In this document: piece after piece, positions 9,164 to 18,091 of the stretch
Numbering within the stretch: position 1 is the first letter of the stretch
Layout: every line of letters starts with the position of its first letter
Assembly (NCBI RefSeq): GCF_019049625.1
Contig: NZ_JAFMOY010000128.1
Coordinates: 1 to 64,000 of the forward strand
Origin: Rahnella ecdela
GTDB lineage: Bacteria; Pseudomonadota; Gammaproteobacteria; Enterobacterales; Enterobacteriaceae
Direction of reading: 5' to 3'
Length of the DNA stretch: 64,000 nucleotides
The notes under the pieces: generated by a model
Database searches by the model: none
Seen by the model: the letters and a program-made list of their open reading frames with translations, nothing else
What the model was told of the DNA's origin: nothing
Translations under genes and position numbers: made by a program

Positions 9164-11224
9164 TTATCCTTTGATTCCGTAGTGGCGCAGCATAGCATCC
9201 AGCTGCGGCTCACGCCCGCGGAAGCGTTTGAACAACTCCATCGGCTCTTCAGAACCCCCACGCGACAGGATGTTATCCAGGAACGACTGACCGGTTTCGC
9301 GGTTGAAAATTCCTTCTTCTTCGAAGCGGGAATAGGCGTCCGCAGACAACACTTCCGCCCACAGATAGCTGTAGTAACCGGCCGCATAACCGCCGGCAAA
9401 AATGTGGCTGAAGGCATGCGGGAAACGCCCCCATGACGGTGACGGCACCACGGCAACCTGTTTCTTGATTTCTGCCAGCGTTTGCAGGATTTGCGCGCCT
9501 TTGGTCGGGTCATATTCCGCATGCATACGGAAATCGAACAGACCGAACTCCAGCTGACGCAGAATAAACAGTGCTGCCTGATAATTTTTCGCCGCCAGCA
9601 TTTTATCCAGCATCTCTTTCGGCAGCGGTTCGCCGGTTTCGAAATGACCGGAGATAAACGCCAGTGCGTCCGGCTCCCAGCACCAGTTTTCCATAAACTG
9701 ACTTGGCAGTTCGACGGCATCCCACGGCACACCGGAAATACCGGCTACGCCCGGGGTGTCGATGCGGGTCAGCATATGATGCAGACCGTGACCGAATTCA
9801 TGGAACAGCGTGGTGACTTCGTTGTGCGTGAACAGCGCCGGTTTGTTGCCGACCGGGCCGTTAAAGTTACAGGTCAGATACGCGACCGGTTTTTGCAGTT
9901 CGCCGTCCGCTTTGCGCATGCTGCCAACGCAGTCATTCATCCAGGCGCCACCGCGTTTATGCTCGCGGGCATACAGGTCGAGATAGAAGCTACCGCGCAG
10001 GTCGCCGGTTTCGTCGAACAGGTCGAAGAAACGCACGTCTTTATGCCAGGTTTCGACGTCTTTACGCTCTTTGGCGGTGATGCCGTAAATACGTTTCACC
10101 ACTTCAAACAGCCCTTCCAGCGCACGCTGTTCGGGGAAGTAAGGGCGAAGTTGCTCGTCGTTGATGGAGAACAGATGCTGTTTCTGTTTTTCACCATAGA
10201 ACGGCAAATCCCACGCTTCCATTTCATCCACGCCGAAATGTTTTTTAGCGAAAGCGCGCAGCTGCGCCAGCTCCTGCTCGCCCTGCGGACGCGCACGTGT
10301 TGCCAGACCACTCAGGAAGTCGATCACCTGTTTCGGGCTTTCGGCCATTTTAGTGGCGAGCGACATATCCGCGAACGAATCAAAACCTAACAACTGAGCC
10401 AGTTCGTGGCGCAGCGCCAGTTCTTCAGCCATCACTTCGCTGTTATCCCACTTACCGGCATTCGGGCCCTGATCTGACGCACGGGTCGCGAACGCACGGT
10501 ACATTTCTTCGCGCAGCTCACGGTTTTCGCCGTAAGTGATCACTGGCAGATAGCTCGGGATATCCAGCGTTAACAGCCAGCCTTCCTGCTCTTTCGATTC
10601 CGCCAGCGCTTTCGCCGCGGCCAGAGCGCTTTCCGGCAAGCCTTTCAGGTCATTCTCATCCGTGATGAGTTTGCTCCATCCCATCGTGGCATCGAGCACG
10701 TTGTTGCTGTAGGTCGAACCCAGTTCAGACAAACGCGCGGAAATCTCGCCATATCGTTTTTGTTTGTCCATCGGCAAACCAATGCCGGAAAGCTCAAAAT
10801 CACGCAGGGCGTTATCAATGGCTTTTTTCTGTGCCACGGAGAGCGTGGTGAAATGTTCGCTGTCTTTTAAATCACGGTACGCCTGATACAAACCGGCGTG
10901 CTGACCGGTCCAGGTGCTGAACTCAGACAGAATTGGCAGGCATTGCTCGTAAGCCTCGCGCAGTTCCGGGCTGTTTTTCACTGCATTGAGATGACCGACC
11001 GGCGACCAGATACGGCCCAGAAGATCGTCACTTTCGGCCAGTGGCTGACACAAATTTTCCCACGTATAAGGCGCGCCCTGCGCAACGACGCGTTCAATCG
11101 TCTGACGACTTTCTTCGATCGCAGATTTCATCGCAGGGACAATATGTTCAGGCTTGATCGCAGAGAAAGGTGGCAGGGAGAACGGTTTTAAGAGCGGATT
11201 CGACGCGTTTTGCTGTTCAGTCAT
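9164..11224 (-). CDS. prlC: Oligopeptidase A (M3 zinc metallopeptidase)
   Basis: The 686-residue cytoplasmic enzyme cleaves short peptides, including degraded signal peptides. The zinc site is the His-Glu-Phe-Gly-His motif near residue 470 with the downstream Glu of the M3 family (Glu-Leu-Pro-Ser-Gln-Phe-Met-Glu-Asn-Trp). There is no signal peptide, unlike the related dipeptidase at 31987-34140. It heads the prlC-rsmJ operon. In E. coli the gene is heat-shock-induced; I could not confirm a sigma-32 promoter in the 180-base region upstream. Confidence 0.96.
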   Translation of the reverse strand: MTEQQNASNPLLKPFSLPPFSAIKPEHIVPAMKSAIEESRQTIERVVAQGAPYTWENLCQPLAESDDLLGRIWSPVGHLNAVKNSPELREAYEQCLPILSEFSTWTGQHAGLYQAYRDLKDSEHFTTLSVAQKKAIDNALRDFELSGIGLPMDKQKRYGEISARLSELGSTYSNNVLDATMGWSKLITDENDLKGLPESALAAAKALAESKEQEGWLLTLDIPSYLPVITYGENRELREEMYRAFATRASDQGPNAGKWDNSEVMAEELALRHELAQLLGFDSFADMSLATKMAESPKQVIDFLSGLATRARPQGEQELAQLRAFAKKHFGVDEMEAWDLPFYGEKQKQHLFSINDEQLRPYFPEQRALEGLFEVVKRIYGITAKERKDVETWHKDVRFFDLFDETGDLRGSFYLDLYAREHKRGGAWMNDCVGSMRKADGELQKPVAYLTCNFNGPVGNKPALFTHNEVTTLFHEFGHGLHHMLTRIDTPGVAGISGVPWDAVELPSQFMENWCWEPDALAFISGHFETGEPLPKEMLDKMLAAKNYQAALFILRQLEFGLFDFRMHAEYDPTKGAQILQTLAEIKKQVAVVPSPSWGRFPHAFSHIFAGGYAAGYYSYLWAEVLSADAYSRFEEEGIFNRETGQSFLDNILSRGGSEEPMELFKRFRGREPQLDAMLRHYGIKG

Positions 11225-11405
11225 AAGGCCAGTCCTTCGTAATAGCGTTTGGGGCTGATGCGCCTGTGGCGCACCACGCCGTGAATTCGGGTCGTCTTAA
11301 AGATGACGTAACTTCTAACATGCGGTCAAGTTATCGGGAAATCAATGGGTGGCGGCGGGATAGTCTTTAATGGATAATGCCGCGAAGCCGCAGGAGAAGC
11401 CGCAC

Positions 11406-12248
11406 ATGTTGAGTTACCGCCACAGTTTTCACGCAGGCAACCATGCCGACGTATTGAAACACACCGTTCAGAGCCTGATCATTGAATCTCTGAAGGAAAA
11501 AGATAAACCCTTCCTTTATCTCGACACCCACGCGGGTGCCGGGCGCTACCAGCTGAGCGGCGAACACGCCGAACGCACTGGCGAATATCTGGAAGGCATC
11601 GCGCGCATCTGGCAGCGGGACGATATTCCTGAAGAACTGTCGGCATATATGTCGGTCGTCAATCACTTCAACCGCAATGAGAACCTGCGTTATTACCCGG
11701 GTTCGCCGCTGATTGCCCGTCAGCTGCTGCGCGAAGACGACAAACTGCATCTGACCGAACTGCACCCGAGCGATTTCCCGCTGCTGCGCAGTGAATTCCA
11801 GAAAGATGACCGTGCCCGCGTTTCGCGTGCCGACGGTTATCAGCAGCTGAAAGCCCAGCTGCCGCCGCTTTCACGTCGTGGTCTGATCCTGATGGACCCG
11901 CCGTACGAAATGAAAACCGATTATCAGGACGTTGTAAAAGGCATTCAGGAAGGCTACAAACGTTTTGCCACCGGTACTTATGCGCTGTGGTATCCGGTCG
12001 TTATGCGCCAGCAAATCAAAAAAATGCTGCGTGATCTCGAAGCGACCGGCATCCGCCGTATTCTGCAAATCGAACTGGGCGTGCGTCCGGACAGCGATCA
12101 GCGCGGCATGACCGCTTCCGGCATGATTGTGATTAATCCGCCGTGGAAACTCGAGCAGCAGATGAACAACGTGCTGCCGTGGCTGCTGAAAGTGCTGGTA
12201 CCTTCCGGCACCGGTCACACCACGGTTAACTGGGTAGTGCCTGAGTAA
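11406..12248 (+). CDS. rlmJ: 23S rRNA (adenine-2030-N6)-methyltransferase RlmJ
   Basis: The 280-residue protein methylates A2030 of 23S rRNA. The start was set at the ATG giving MLSYRHSFHAGNHADVLKHT, exactly the E. coli N-terminus, with ribosome-binding site CAGGAGAA just upstream; an in-frame ATG at 11370 would add 12 unconserved residues. The catalytic Asp-Pro-Pro-Tyr motif is at about residue 164 and the SAM-site residues Asp-Thr-His-Ala-Gly-Ala-Gly are near 39-45. It is divergent from prlC and precedes gorA in the same direction, as in E. coli. Confidence 0.95.
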   Translation: MLSYRHSFHAGNHADVLKHTVQSLIIESLKEKDKPFLYLDTHAGAGRYQLSGEHAERTGEYLEGIARIWQRDDIPEELSAYMSVVNHFNRNENLRYYPGSPLIARQLLREDDKLHLTELHPSDFPLLRSEFQKDDRARVSRADGYQQLKAQLPPLSRRGLILMDPPYEMKTDYQDVVKGIQEGYKRFATGTYALWYPVVMRQQIKKMLRDLEATGIRRILQIELGVRPDSDQRGMTASGMIVINPPWKLEQQMNNVLPWLLKVLVPSGTGHTTVNWVVPE

Positions 12249-12424
12249 GTAAAGCTTTTCCCCTCGCTGAGGCCTTTTTCTAAGGTCTCAGCTATCAAAC
12301 CTATTGCAGCCATCGATCCAAACTTTGCGACAAAACGCATTCACGCGCTAAACTCACAGACAATTTTTAAGATTAGCGACGCTGGTATGGCGTTCTTCAT
12401 TTTTGACAACTCATGGAAAATCCG

Positions 12425-13777
12425 ATGACCAAACATTATGACTATCTGGCAATTGGCGGCGGCAGCGGCGGTATCGCATCAATCAACCGTGCAGCCATGT
12501 ATGGGAAAAAATGTGCGCTGATCGAAGCTAAAGAGCTGGGCGGCACGTGCGTCAACGTGGGTTGTGTCCCGAAAAAAGTCATGTGGCACGCCGCGCAAAT
12601 CGCTGAAGCGATCCGCAATTACGGCCCGGATTACGGCTTTGATACCACCGTTAACAGCTTTAACTGGAAAACGCTGGTCGCCAACCGTACCGCCTACATC
12701 GACCGCATTCACACCTCGTACGACAACGTACTGGGCAAAAATAAAGTGGACGTGATCAAAGGTTTTGCGCGTTTCGTTGATGATCATACCGTTGAAGTAA
12801 ACGGTGAGAAGATCACTGCGGATCACATCCTGATCGCCACCGGTGGCCGTCCGAGTCACCCGGATATTCCGGGTGCAGAATACGGTATCGATTCAGACGG
12901 TTTCTTCGATCTGACCGAAATGCCTAAACGCGTTGCGGTTGTCGGCGCAGGTTACATCGCAGTAGAAATCGCCGGTGTGATGAACGCGCTGGGTGCCGAA
13001 ACGCACTTGTTCGTGCGTAAACACGCCCCGCTGCGTACTTTCGATCCGCTGATCGTGGAGACCCTGGTTGAAGTGATGGAAACCGAAGGTCCGGCGCTGC
13101 ATAAAGAATCCATTCCGAAAGAAGTGGTGAAAAATGCCGACGGCAGCCTGACGCTGAAACTGGAAAACGGCAAAGAGTTTGAAGTCGACAGCCTTGTCTG
13201 GGCGATTGGCCGCGAGCCGGAAACTGACAACTTCAACCTGAAAGCGACTGGCGTGAAAACCAACGACAAAGGTTATATCGTCGTCGATAAGTTCCAGAAC
13301 AGCAGTGTAAAAGGTATTTATGCAGTGGGCGATAACACCGGTGCGGTTGAACTCACCCCTGTTGCCGTTGCCGCAGGCCGTCGTTTGTCTGAGCGTCTGT
13401 TTAACAACAAACCTGACGAGCATCTCGATTACAGCAACATCGCCACCGTCGTGTTCAGCCACCCGCCAATCGGCACGATCGGTCTGACCGAACCACAGGC
13501 GAAAGAGCAGTTCGGCGAAGACAACGTGAAAGTGTACAAATCTGCTTTCACCGCGATGTACACCGCTGTGACACAGCACCGCCAGCCGTGCCGCATGAAA
13601 CTGGTGTGCGTCGGTGCTGAGGAGAAAATCGTCGGCATCCACGGCATTGGTTACGGCATGGATGAAATGTTGCAGGGCTTCGCGGTCGCACTGAAAATGG
13701 GCGCAACCAAGAAAGACTTCGACAACACCGTCGCTATCCACCCGACCGGCGCGGAAGAATTTGTGACCATGCGTTAA
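12425..13777 (+). CDS. gorA: Glutathione-disulfide reductase
   Basis: The 450-residue cytoplasmic flavoenzyme reduces oxidised glutathione with NADPH. It carries the FAD site Gly-Gly-Gly-Ser-Gly-Gly, the redox disulfide [13 protein letters not shown] (Cys42 and Cys47 region), the NADPH-binding Gly-Ala-Gly-Tyr-Ile-Ala motif near 174, and the catalytic His-Pro-Thr segment near the C-terminus. I chose the ATG at 12425 ([13 protein letters not shown]), which matches E. coli; an ATG four codons upstream at 12413 is the alternative. It is followed by a strong terminator. Confidence 0.96.
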   Translation: MTKHYDYLAIGGGSGGIASINRAAMYGKKCALIEAKELGGTCVNVGCVPKKVMWHAAQIAEAIRNYGPDYGFDTTVNSFNWKTLVANRTAYIDRIHTSYDNVLGKNKVDVIKGFARFVDDHTVEVNGEKITADHILIATGGRPSHPDIPGAEYGIDSDGFFDLTEMPKRVAVVGAGYIAVEIAGVMNALGAETHLFVRKHAPLRTFDPLIVETLVEVMETEGPALHKESIPKEVVKNADGSLTLKLENGKEFEVDSLVWAIGREPETDNFNLKATGVKTNDKGYIVVDKFQNSSVKGIYAVGDNTGAVELTPVAVAAGRRLSERLFNNKPDEHLDYSNIATVVFSHPPIGTIGLTEPQAKEQFGEDNVKVYKSAFTAMYTAVTQHRQPCRMKLVCVGAEEKIVGIHGIGYGMDEMLQGFAVALKMGATKKDFDNTVAIHPTGAEEFVTMR

Positions 13778-13798
13778 TTCGCATTACGCAGTAAAAAA

Positions 13799-13833
13799 TA
13801 AAGGCCTGAGATTTTTGATCTCAGGCCTTTTTG
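13799..13833 (+). terminator. Terminator of gorA
   Basis: A long perfect stem AAGGCCTGAGAT / ATCTCAGGCCTT with a four-base loop is followed by TTTTT. Confidence 0.93.
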
Positions 13834-14047
13834 CTTTCCGTCATTGAGTTCAAGGATTTTCAATATGAATTTTTAATAAAAGTAAAAAAACTTAAAATTT
13901 AAAACCTTTTGAATTCATGTTGATATATAGAAAACCTTAAAAAACCCAACTGAACTAGTTGCTTAGCTAATTAAAGCAGCGCTTCAAAACCTTATATTAA
14001 AAAAAGACAGCACAATTCCCGTGCTGACATTAGAAGGAATTAATGAC

Positions 14048-14293
14048 ATGCCTAATTCAGATTGGAAATTAGTGAACACCGGTTCCAATGAGTCGTATGA
14101 ATTAAAGCACTGGCTCGATAAAAATGAATATTCAACGTGTAAGGATAATTTCGATACGTTGAGTAAGGTCATTGGCGAAAAAATAAAAAAAGGCCATTCA
14201 GATAAAATTATTAAGTGGTCTGAACTTAATTCTGCACTAAAGACCCAGCCACATTGGTTCAGCGATTTGGCTCCCATGGTACACCAAAAGTAA
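14048..14293 (+). CDS. Small hydrophilic protein of unknown function (81 aa)
   Basis: An ATG at 14048 is preceded by the ribosome-binding site AGAAGGA at good spacing, which favours it over the in-frame GTG at 14021. The product starts MPNSDWKLVNTGSNESYELK; it is charged, has no signal peptide or membrane segment, and contains three Trp residues and a Lys-Lys-rich middle. I recognise no domain. It lies in an AT-rich island between gorA and cho, followed after about 60 bases by a second tiny gene in the same direction, so the two may be one unit. Base composition unlike its neighbours suggests acquisition by transfer. Confidence 0.65.
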   Translation: MPNSDWKLVNTGSNESYELKHWLDKNEYSTCKDNFDTLSKVIGEKIKKGHSDKIIKWSELNSALKTQPHWFSDLAPMVHQK

Positions 14294-14352
14294 TAACACA
14301 CTCTCTTAGCAGTCATTCCCTTGCTAACTTAAAATATACTTAGGAGATTGAG

Positions 14353-14487
14353 ATGAGTATTAAAACCGGGCCAAAACCAATTGCTGAATCAACAGGAAAA
14401 GAAGACAAAAGACAAAGAGTCACACCAGAAAACAAACCTAAACATCCGGACTTGAAAGAACATCATCACAAGAAAGATGAATCATAG
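14353..14487 (+). CDS. Very small basic hydrophilic protein of unknown function (44 aa)
   Basis: The frame ATG 14353 to TAG 14487 encodes 44 residues beginning MSIKTGPKPIAESTGKEDKR and ending in a His-His-His-Lys-Lys-Asp-Glu-Ser tail. It has a clear ribosome-binding site (TAGGAG at 14341-14346). The protein has almost no hydrophobic residues, four prolines and many lysines, so it should be disordered in solution, like some small stress-induced proteins. A terminator follows within 25 bases, which supports a real gene. No function can be assigned. Confidence 0.6.
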   Translation: MSIKTGPKPIAESTGKEDKRQRVTPENKPKHPDLKEHHHKKDES

Positions 14488-14504
14488 ACAATTCGTATTT
14501 TCCT

Positions 14505-14538
14505 GTTACGAGTGGGCGAATTGCTCACTCGTTTTTTA
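14505..14538 (+). terminator. Terminator of the small-gene pair, also facing cho
   Basis: ACGAGTG (14508-14514) pairs with CACTCGT (14526-14532) and is followed by a T run. It lies between the convergent small-gene pair and cho. Confidence 0.8.
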
Positions 14539-14544
14539 TTCCCC

Positions 14545-15423
14545 TCAATCCAATAAAATAATCTTCGGGCTGTCTGCCGCGAACATCGGCTTGCAGAGAA
14601 TTTTATAACTGTCGCGGTCAAAATGCGGCACGGCGATGTCAAACTCTTTTGCGGCTTCCAGCGTTTTTACCGTCCCCAGATAGAACCAGTGATTAATGAC
14701 GTGATAATCCGTCTGGCCTCTGGCTTCTTCAACAATCGCGATTCGCCCCGGATATGGCCAGCTGCGAATTTTCAGCGCGCTGAGCGCTTCCCGCAGACGC
14801 GCCTGATGAGCCTCCGGCGATTCTTTACCGCAACACACACCGGCGCATTTCCCCAGCGAGAAGCGGAAACACGCCCGGTTTTTGGCCAGTTTTTCCAGCC
14901 CCAGCGCGCCGTAACACAGCTTTTCCTGATCGGCGATATCACGAATTTTTTCAATTGCCGACATCTTCGTTTTAAACAGACCAAACAAGTCTTCGCTATG
15001 GGAGAAATCCACGTCGTCACTAAAGACAATTTGCGCGCTTAATTCCTGAAGCCTGATTGAACAAAGCTTGCGGGCGTTACGCAGACGCTTATTAAACAGC
15101 GGACGACGGGTTTTAATCAGGTCCGATTCCAGCAGCAATGCGCCGACTTCACCGATCGTTTCGATGTGTTCGATATCGCGGGTCATGTGCAGAAGTTTAG
15201 CTTCGGCGGGATTGCGAAAATGCGACATTACGCGGCTGCGGATATTCACGCTTTTGCCGATATACAGCGGAAAAGCGTTATCGTCGCCGTAAAAAATATA
15301 GACGCCGCTGCCATTGGGTAAGTTTTCTAAGGTATGACGAAGATGTTCAGGGTACTGATAGAGCTCGGTAAAAAGCTCTTTTTCGGGATTCCACAAAATA
15401 GCTGACCTGTTTTCTCTGCTCAC
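14545..15423 (-). CDS. cho: Excinuclease Cho (UvrC-homologue nucleotide-excision-repair endonuclease)
   Basis: The 292-residue protein is a short UvrC relative made of the GIY-YIG nuclease domain (Gly-Val-Tyr-Ile-Phe near residue 40, Pro-Leu-Tyr-Ile-Gly-Lys-Ser-Val-Asn-Ile-Arg-Ser-Arg near 52-64) plus a Cys-rich C-terminal part (Arg-Ala-Cys-Phe-Arg, Cys-Ala-Gly-Val-Cys-Cys-Gly-Lys-Glu-Ser). Cho makes the 3' incision at bulky DNA lesions that UvrC handles poorly, together with UvrA and UvrB. The start is GTG. A LexA box lies 40-60 bases upstream, so it should be SOS-induced, as in E. coli. Confidence 0.93.
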   Translation of the reverse strand: MSRENRSAILWNPEKELFTELYQYPEHLRHTLENLPNGSGVYIFYGDDNAFPLYIGKSVNIRSRVMSHFRNPAEAKLLHMTRDIEHIETIGEVGALLLESDLIKTRRPLFNKRLRNARKLCSIRLQELSAQIVFSDDVDFSHSEDLFGLFKTKMSAIEKIRDIADQEKLCYGALGLEKLAKNRACFRFSLGKCAGVCCGKESPEAHQARLREALSALKIRSWPYPGRIAIVEEARGQTDYHVINHWFYLGTVKTLEAAKEFDIAVPHFDRDSYKILCKPMFAADSPKIILLD

Positions 15424-15462
15424 TTCTTCAATAAAAATTCCGTATGAAAAACAGGCGAATCA

Positions 15463-15482
15463 TACTGTCGATTTATACAGCC
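15463..15482 (-). promoter_or_regulatory. LexA (SOS) operator of cho
   Basis: The site contains CTGT-N8-ACAG with an AT-rich centre, matching the core of the E. coli LexA consensus. It sits 40-60 bases upstream of the cho start, where LexA would block the promoter. The match is by eye; a binding test or matrix score would settle it. Confidence 0.85.
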
Positions 15483-15530
15483 TTCAACCTTTACAGGACA
15501 AACTTTGTGTAAATTTAGGGCGATGGGAAA

Positions 15531-15839
15531 TTATGCCTGCGTGCGCATCTCAATATATTCCTGCCCGCTCAGTAAGTTGGCTAAGGTCGCCTCACGGATT
15601 TCACGCTGATCAGATTGTATCCACTGATACAAATTATCAATGTTATCGAAGCGCACCAGCAGCGTGTAAATGGTTTCGCCATGAACTGGCCGCAGCATTT
15701 TAACACTCTGATAACCGGTAAACCTTGCGGCATCGACCATCAGGTTTTCCAGCCATAAATCGTATTCCGCCAGCTTATCCCGCTGTACGCCGTGGGTCAT
15801 CACCAGGGTAATGTGGTCAGGTTGATGAGGATAAGTCAC
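15531..15839 (-). CDS. Antibiotic-biosynthesis-monooxygenase-like (ABM-domain) protein
   Basis: The 102-residue protein has the short alpha/beta ferredoxin-like pattern of the ABM superfamily: His-Ile-Thr-Leu-Val-Met at the start, a central Tyr-Gln-Ser-Val-Lys-Met-Leu-Arg-Pro, then Glu-Thr-Ile-Tyr-Thr-Leu-Leu-Val-Arg-Phe-Asp and Tyr-Gln-Trp-Ile-Gln-Ser-Asp-Gln-Arg. Such proteins act as cofactor-free monooxygenases or as small dimeric binding proteins; the substrate here is unknown. It is divergent from a LysR regulator 140 bases away, which may control it. Confidence 0.6.
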   Translation of the reverse strand: MTYPHQPDHITLVMTHGVQRDKLAEYDLWLENLMVDAARFTGYQSVKMLRPVHGETIYTLLVRFDNIDNLYQWIQSDQREIREATLANLLSGQEYIEMRTQA

Positions 15840-15978
15840 AGGATGTTCCTTCTGATTAACCGGTGTTCTGGTTAACTGAATGTTGCGTTATATTCATAAA
15901 CGATACGAAATCGGCACGGCTATTGATAACGGAAATATTTTGGGTAGTTGTTAAACAATTTTTGGGGTGGGGAAAATA

Positions 15979-16887
15979 ATGCGATTAAGCCTTGAAGCGC
16001 TGCTGATCCTGGATGCGCTGGACAGACACGGCACCTTTGCCGCAGCGGCCGCCAGACTGTTTAAAACCGCTTCAGCACTGAGTTATACCGTGCAGAAAAT
16101 GGAAAGTGACCTGAACATCAAACTCCTGGACCGCTCCGGTCATCGCGCCACATTCACCCCTACCGGTCGACTGATGCTGGATAAAGGCCGCGTACTGCTA
16201 CGCGCCGTCAGCGAGCTGGAGCAACAGGCGCAGTACGTCGAAAGCGGCTGGGAAAGCAAACTGACCATCAGCGTTGATGCTTCCGTGCCGTTCGCGCTGC
16301 TTGCGCCGCTGATCGACCGCTTTTACGCAGAGCATCAGCATACCCAGTTATTATTCCGTCACGACGTGCTCGCCGGTTGCTGGGAAGCGCTGAGTTATGG
16401 CGAAGCTGACATTGTATTTGGCGCCGTGCAGGAACCGCTCACGCGCAGCGGCATTGAATACCGCCCCATCGGCTGGCTGGAATATGTGTTTGCCGTTGCA
16501 CCGCATCACCCTCTCGCCTCGATGCCGGAACCGCTGGTGCGCGAGCAAATCCGTCAGTATCGTGCGGTGGTGGTTCACGACACGTCCCGTCACAGTACAG
16601 GCGCTGATTTACGGGTACTCGATGAGCAGAAAATGCTCAGCGTTCATGACTTTAATGCCAAAGTTCATGCGCAAATTGCCGGGCTGGGTTGCGGCTATCT
16701 GCCGCGTTATCTGGCTGCGCCGCACCTTGAAAGCGGTGCGCTGGTGGAACGCCGTCTCGATACCGAAACCCGCCGTGATCAGGCGTTTATGGCCTGGAAC
16801 GAAAATGCCACCGGCAACGCTGCCATGTGGTGGCGCGAGAATTTGCAGAATTTTGAAGGTATTGCCGCGGTGTACAGCCAGAAATGA
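15979..16887 (+). CDS. LysR-family transcriptional regulator
   Basis: About 302 residues: an N-terminal winged helix-turn-helix (residues 5-62, Gly-Thr-Phe-Ala-Ala-Ala-Ala-Ala-Arg-Leu-Phe-Lys-Thr-Ala-Ser-Ala-Leu-Ser) and a substrate-binding effector domain. I prefer the ATG at 15979, preceded by GGGG, over the in-frame GTG at 15967. It is divergent from the ABM-domain gene and convergent with the DoxX/YcaC-like genes. LysR proteins usually control a divergent neighbour, so the ABM gene is the likeliest target. Effector unknown. Confidence 0.88.
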   Translation: MRLSLEALLILDALDRHGTFAAAAARLFKTASALSYTVQKMESDLNIKLLDRSGHRATFTPTGRLMLDKGRVLLRAVSELEQQAQYVESGWESKLTISVDASVPFALLAPLIDRFYAEHQHTQLLFRHDVLAGCWEALSYGEADIVFGAVQEPLTRSGIEYRPIGWLEYVFAVAPHHPLASMPEPLVREQIRQYRAVVVHDTSRHSTGADLRVLDEQKMLSVHDFNAKVHAQIAGLGCGYLPRYLAAPHLESGALVERRLDTETRRDQAFMAWNENATGNAAMWWRENLQNFEGIAAVYSQK

Positions 16888-16892
16888 AAAAC

Positions 16893-16918
16893 AAAAAGCC
16901 GCTAAATGCGGCTTTTAA
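16893..16918. terminator. Terminator after the LysR gene
   Basis: AAAAGCCGC and GCGGCTTTT with a five-base loop. The symmetrical A and T runs allow use from both directions. Confidence 0.8.
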
Positions 16919-16957
16919 CTGCGACTGCCGTACTGAAAACAGTGATACATCTGACCT

Positions 16958-17377
16958 TTATTTTCTCCCCTTCAGGTCATCCCACGCGACATAAATAAAG
17001 GCGCCAGCCAGGCCGATGTGCTCGAAGAAACCGTTCATCATCATGGCGCGTTCGTGGCCGGAAACCTGCCAGTAAGCATTCGCCATAAAATTAGCGCTGA
17101 AAGTAAACAGCGCCAGAGCCAGCGCACCTGCCCAGCGCAAACGACCGGAAAGGATCAGCGCGGAAGCGCCCAGTTCCAGCACAATGACCGCAGCAGCCAT
17201 GGGTGCGGCGGGGGATAAACCGAAATGCTGCATCTCGGCAATCGCACCGGGAAAATCGAAAAGTTTGACGAAACCACCCTGCAAATAGGCAGCACATAAG
17301 GCCAGTAAAGCCACCCAGCGGATAGCCGCGAAAGGAATAACAGGTGCCGACAGGCTGGAAACAGGGGCATGACGCAT
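16958..17377 (-). CDS. DoxX-family membrane protein
   Basis: The 139-residue protein has four hydrophobic segments in the DoxX arrangement, with Gly-Gly-Phe-Val-Lys-Leu-Phe-Asp-Phe-Pro-Gly-Ala near residue 35 and Phe-Met-Ala-Asn-Ala-Tyr-Trp near 100. DoxX-like proteins are small inner-membrane proteins, some linked to thiosulfate or thiol redox balance; a specific role cannot be given. It lies 66 bases downstream of the YcaC-like hydrolase gene in the same direction, so the two are probably one transcript. Confidence 0.8.
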   Translation of the reverse strand: MRHAPVSSLSAPVIPFAAIRWVALLALCAAYLQGGFVKLFDFPGAIAEMQHFGLSPAAPMAAAVIVLELGASALILSGRLRWAGALALALFTFSANFMANAYWQVSGHERAMMMNGFFEHIGLAGAFIYVAWDDLKGRK

Positions 17378-17443
17378 GATGTCTCTCCTGCCGGAACCTG
17401 CCTGGGCACGGTTCCGGCTTATCGATTATTAATACCAGAGGTA

Positions 17444-18085
17444 TTACGCTTTACGCTGCGGGGCTTTATGCACCATGGTGTAGGCATAATCGACGCCCAT
17501 ACCGTACGCACCGCTGTGTTCACGCACCAGATTCATCACATCGTCGTACGTCTCTTTGCGTGACCAGTCGCGCTGGTATTCCAGCAGAACTTGCTGCCAG
17601 GTTACCGGCACCGCACCGGCCTGCACCATACGGTCGATGGAACGTTCGTGGGCATCCACACTGGTGCCACCGGATGTGTCGGTCACCACATACACTTCAT
17701 AGCCTTCTTTCATCGCCATCAGGGCCGGGAAAGTCAGACACACTTCGGTCCACAGTGCGGAGATAATCAGTTTTTTACGCCCGGTCGCTTCCACCGCTTT
17801 TACGAATGCGGCGTCTTCCCAGGAGTTCATGGAGGTACGTTCAATCGGCTTCACATCCGGATGCACCGCCAGTAATTCCGGCCAGATATAGCCGCTGAAG
17901 CTTTCCGTTTCGACCGAGGTGTAAATCACCGGCACGTTAAAAACTTTGCCTGCTTTAGCGAGGGCGACAGTATTATTTTTAAGCTGCTGGCGATCGATAT
18001 TCGCAACGCCGAATGACATCTGTGGCTGGTGGTCGATGAAAATCAGGGTGGAGTTCTGTGGGTCAAGCAGATCGAATTTAGACAT
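17444..18085 (-). CDS. Isochorismatase-family hydrolase, YcaC-like
   Basis: The 213-residue protein is a cysteine hydrolase of the isochorismatase superfamily, closest in form to YcaC: Phe-Ile-Asp-His-Gln-Pro-Gln with the catalytic Asp near residue 18, a central Lys, and the nucleophile Cys in Thr-Glu-Val-Cys-Leu-Thr near 116. YcaC forms ring-shaped octamers and its substrate is not known. The start at 18085 is chosen because the AGAGGAAA ribosome-binding site sits at proper distance; the ATG at 18091 lies on top of it. It is followed by the DoxX gene and divergent from an alpha/beta hydrolase with a similar leader. Confidence 0.87.
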   Translation of the reverse strand: MSKFDLLDPQNSTLIFIDHQPQMSFGVANIDRQQLKNNTVALAKAGKVFNVPVIYTSVETESFSGYIWPELLAVHPDVKPIERTSMNSWEDAAFVKAVEATGRKKLIISALWTEVCLTFPALMAMKEGYEVYVVTDTSGGTSVDAHERSIDRMVQAGAVPVTWQQVLLEYQRDWSRKETYDDVMNLVREHSGAYGMGVDYAYTMVHKAPQRKA

Positions 18086-18091
18086 TTTCAT

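Noticed and set aside
9482-10390. 302-codon ORF opposite prlC
   Set aside because: It is the reverse strand of a firm gene; its Phe/His/Arg-rich composition is that of an antisense frame of a GC-rich gene. Other long frames opposite ABC, Mqo, DHA2 and gorA genes were dropped for the same reason.
13984-14316. 110-codon ORF on the minus strand opposite the small-gene island
   Set aside because: It overlaps the plus-strand 81-codon gene, which has the better ribosome-binding site; the reverse frame has no recognisable features.
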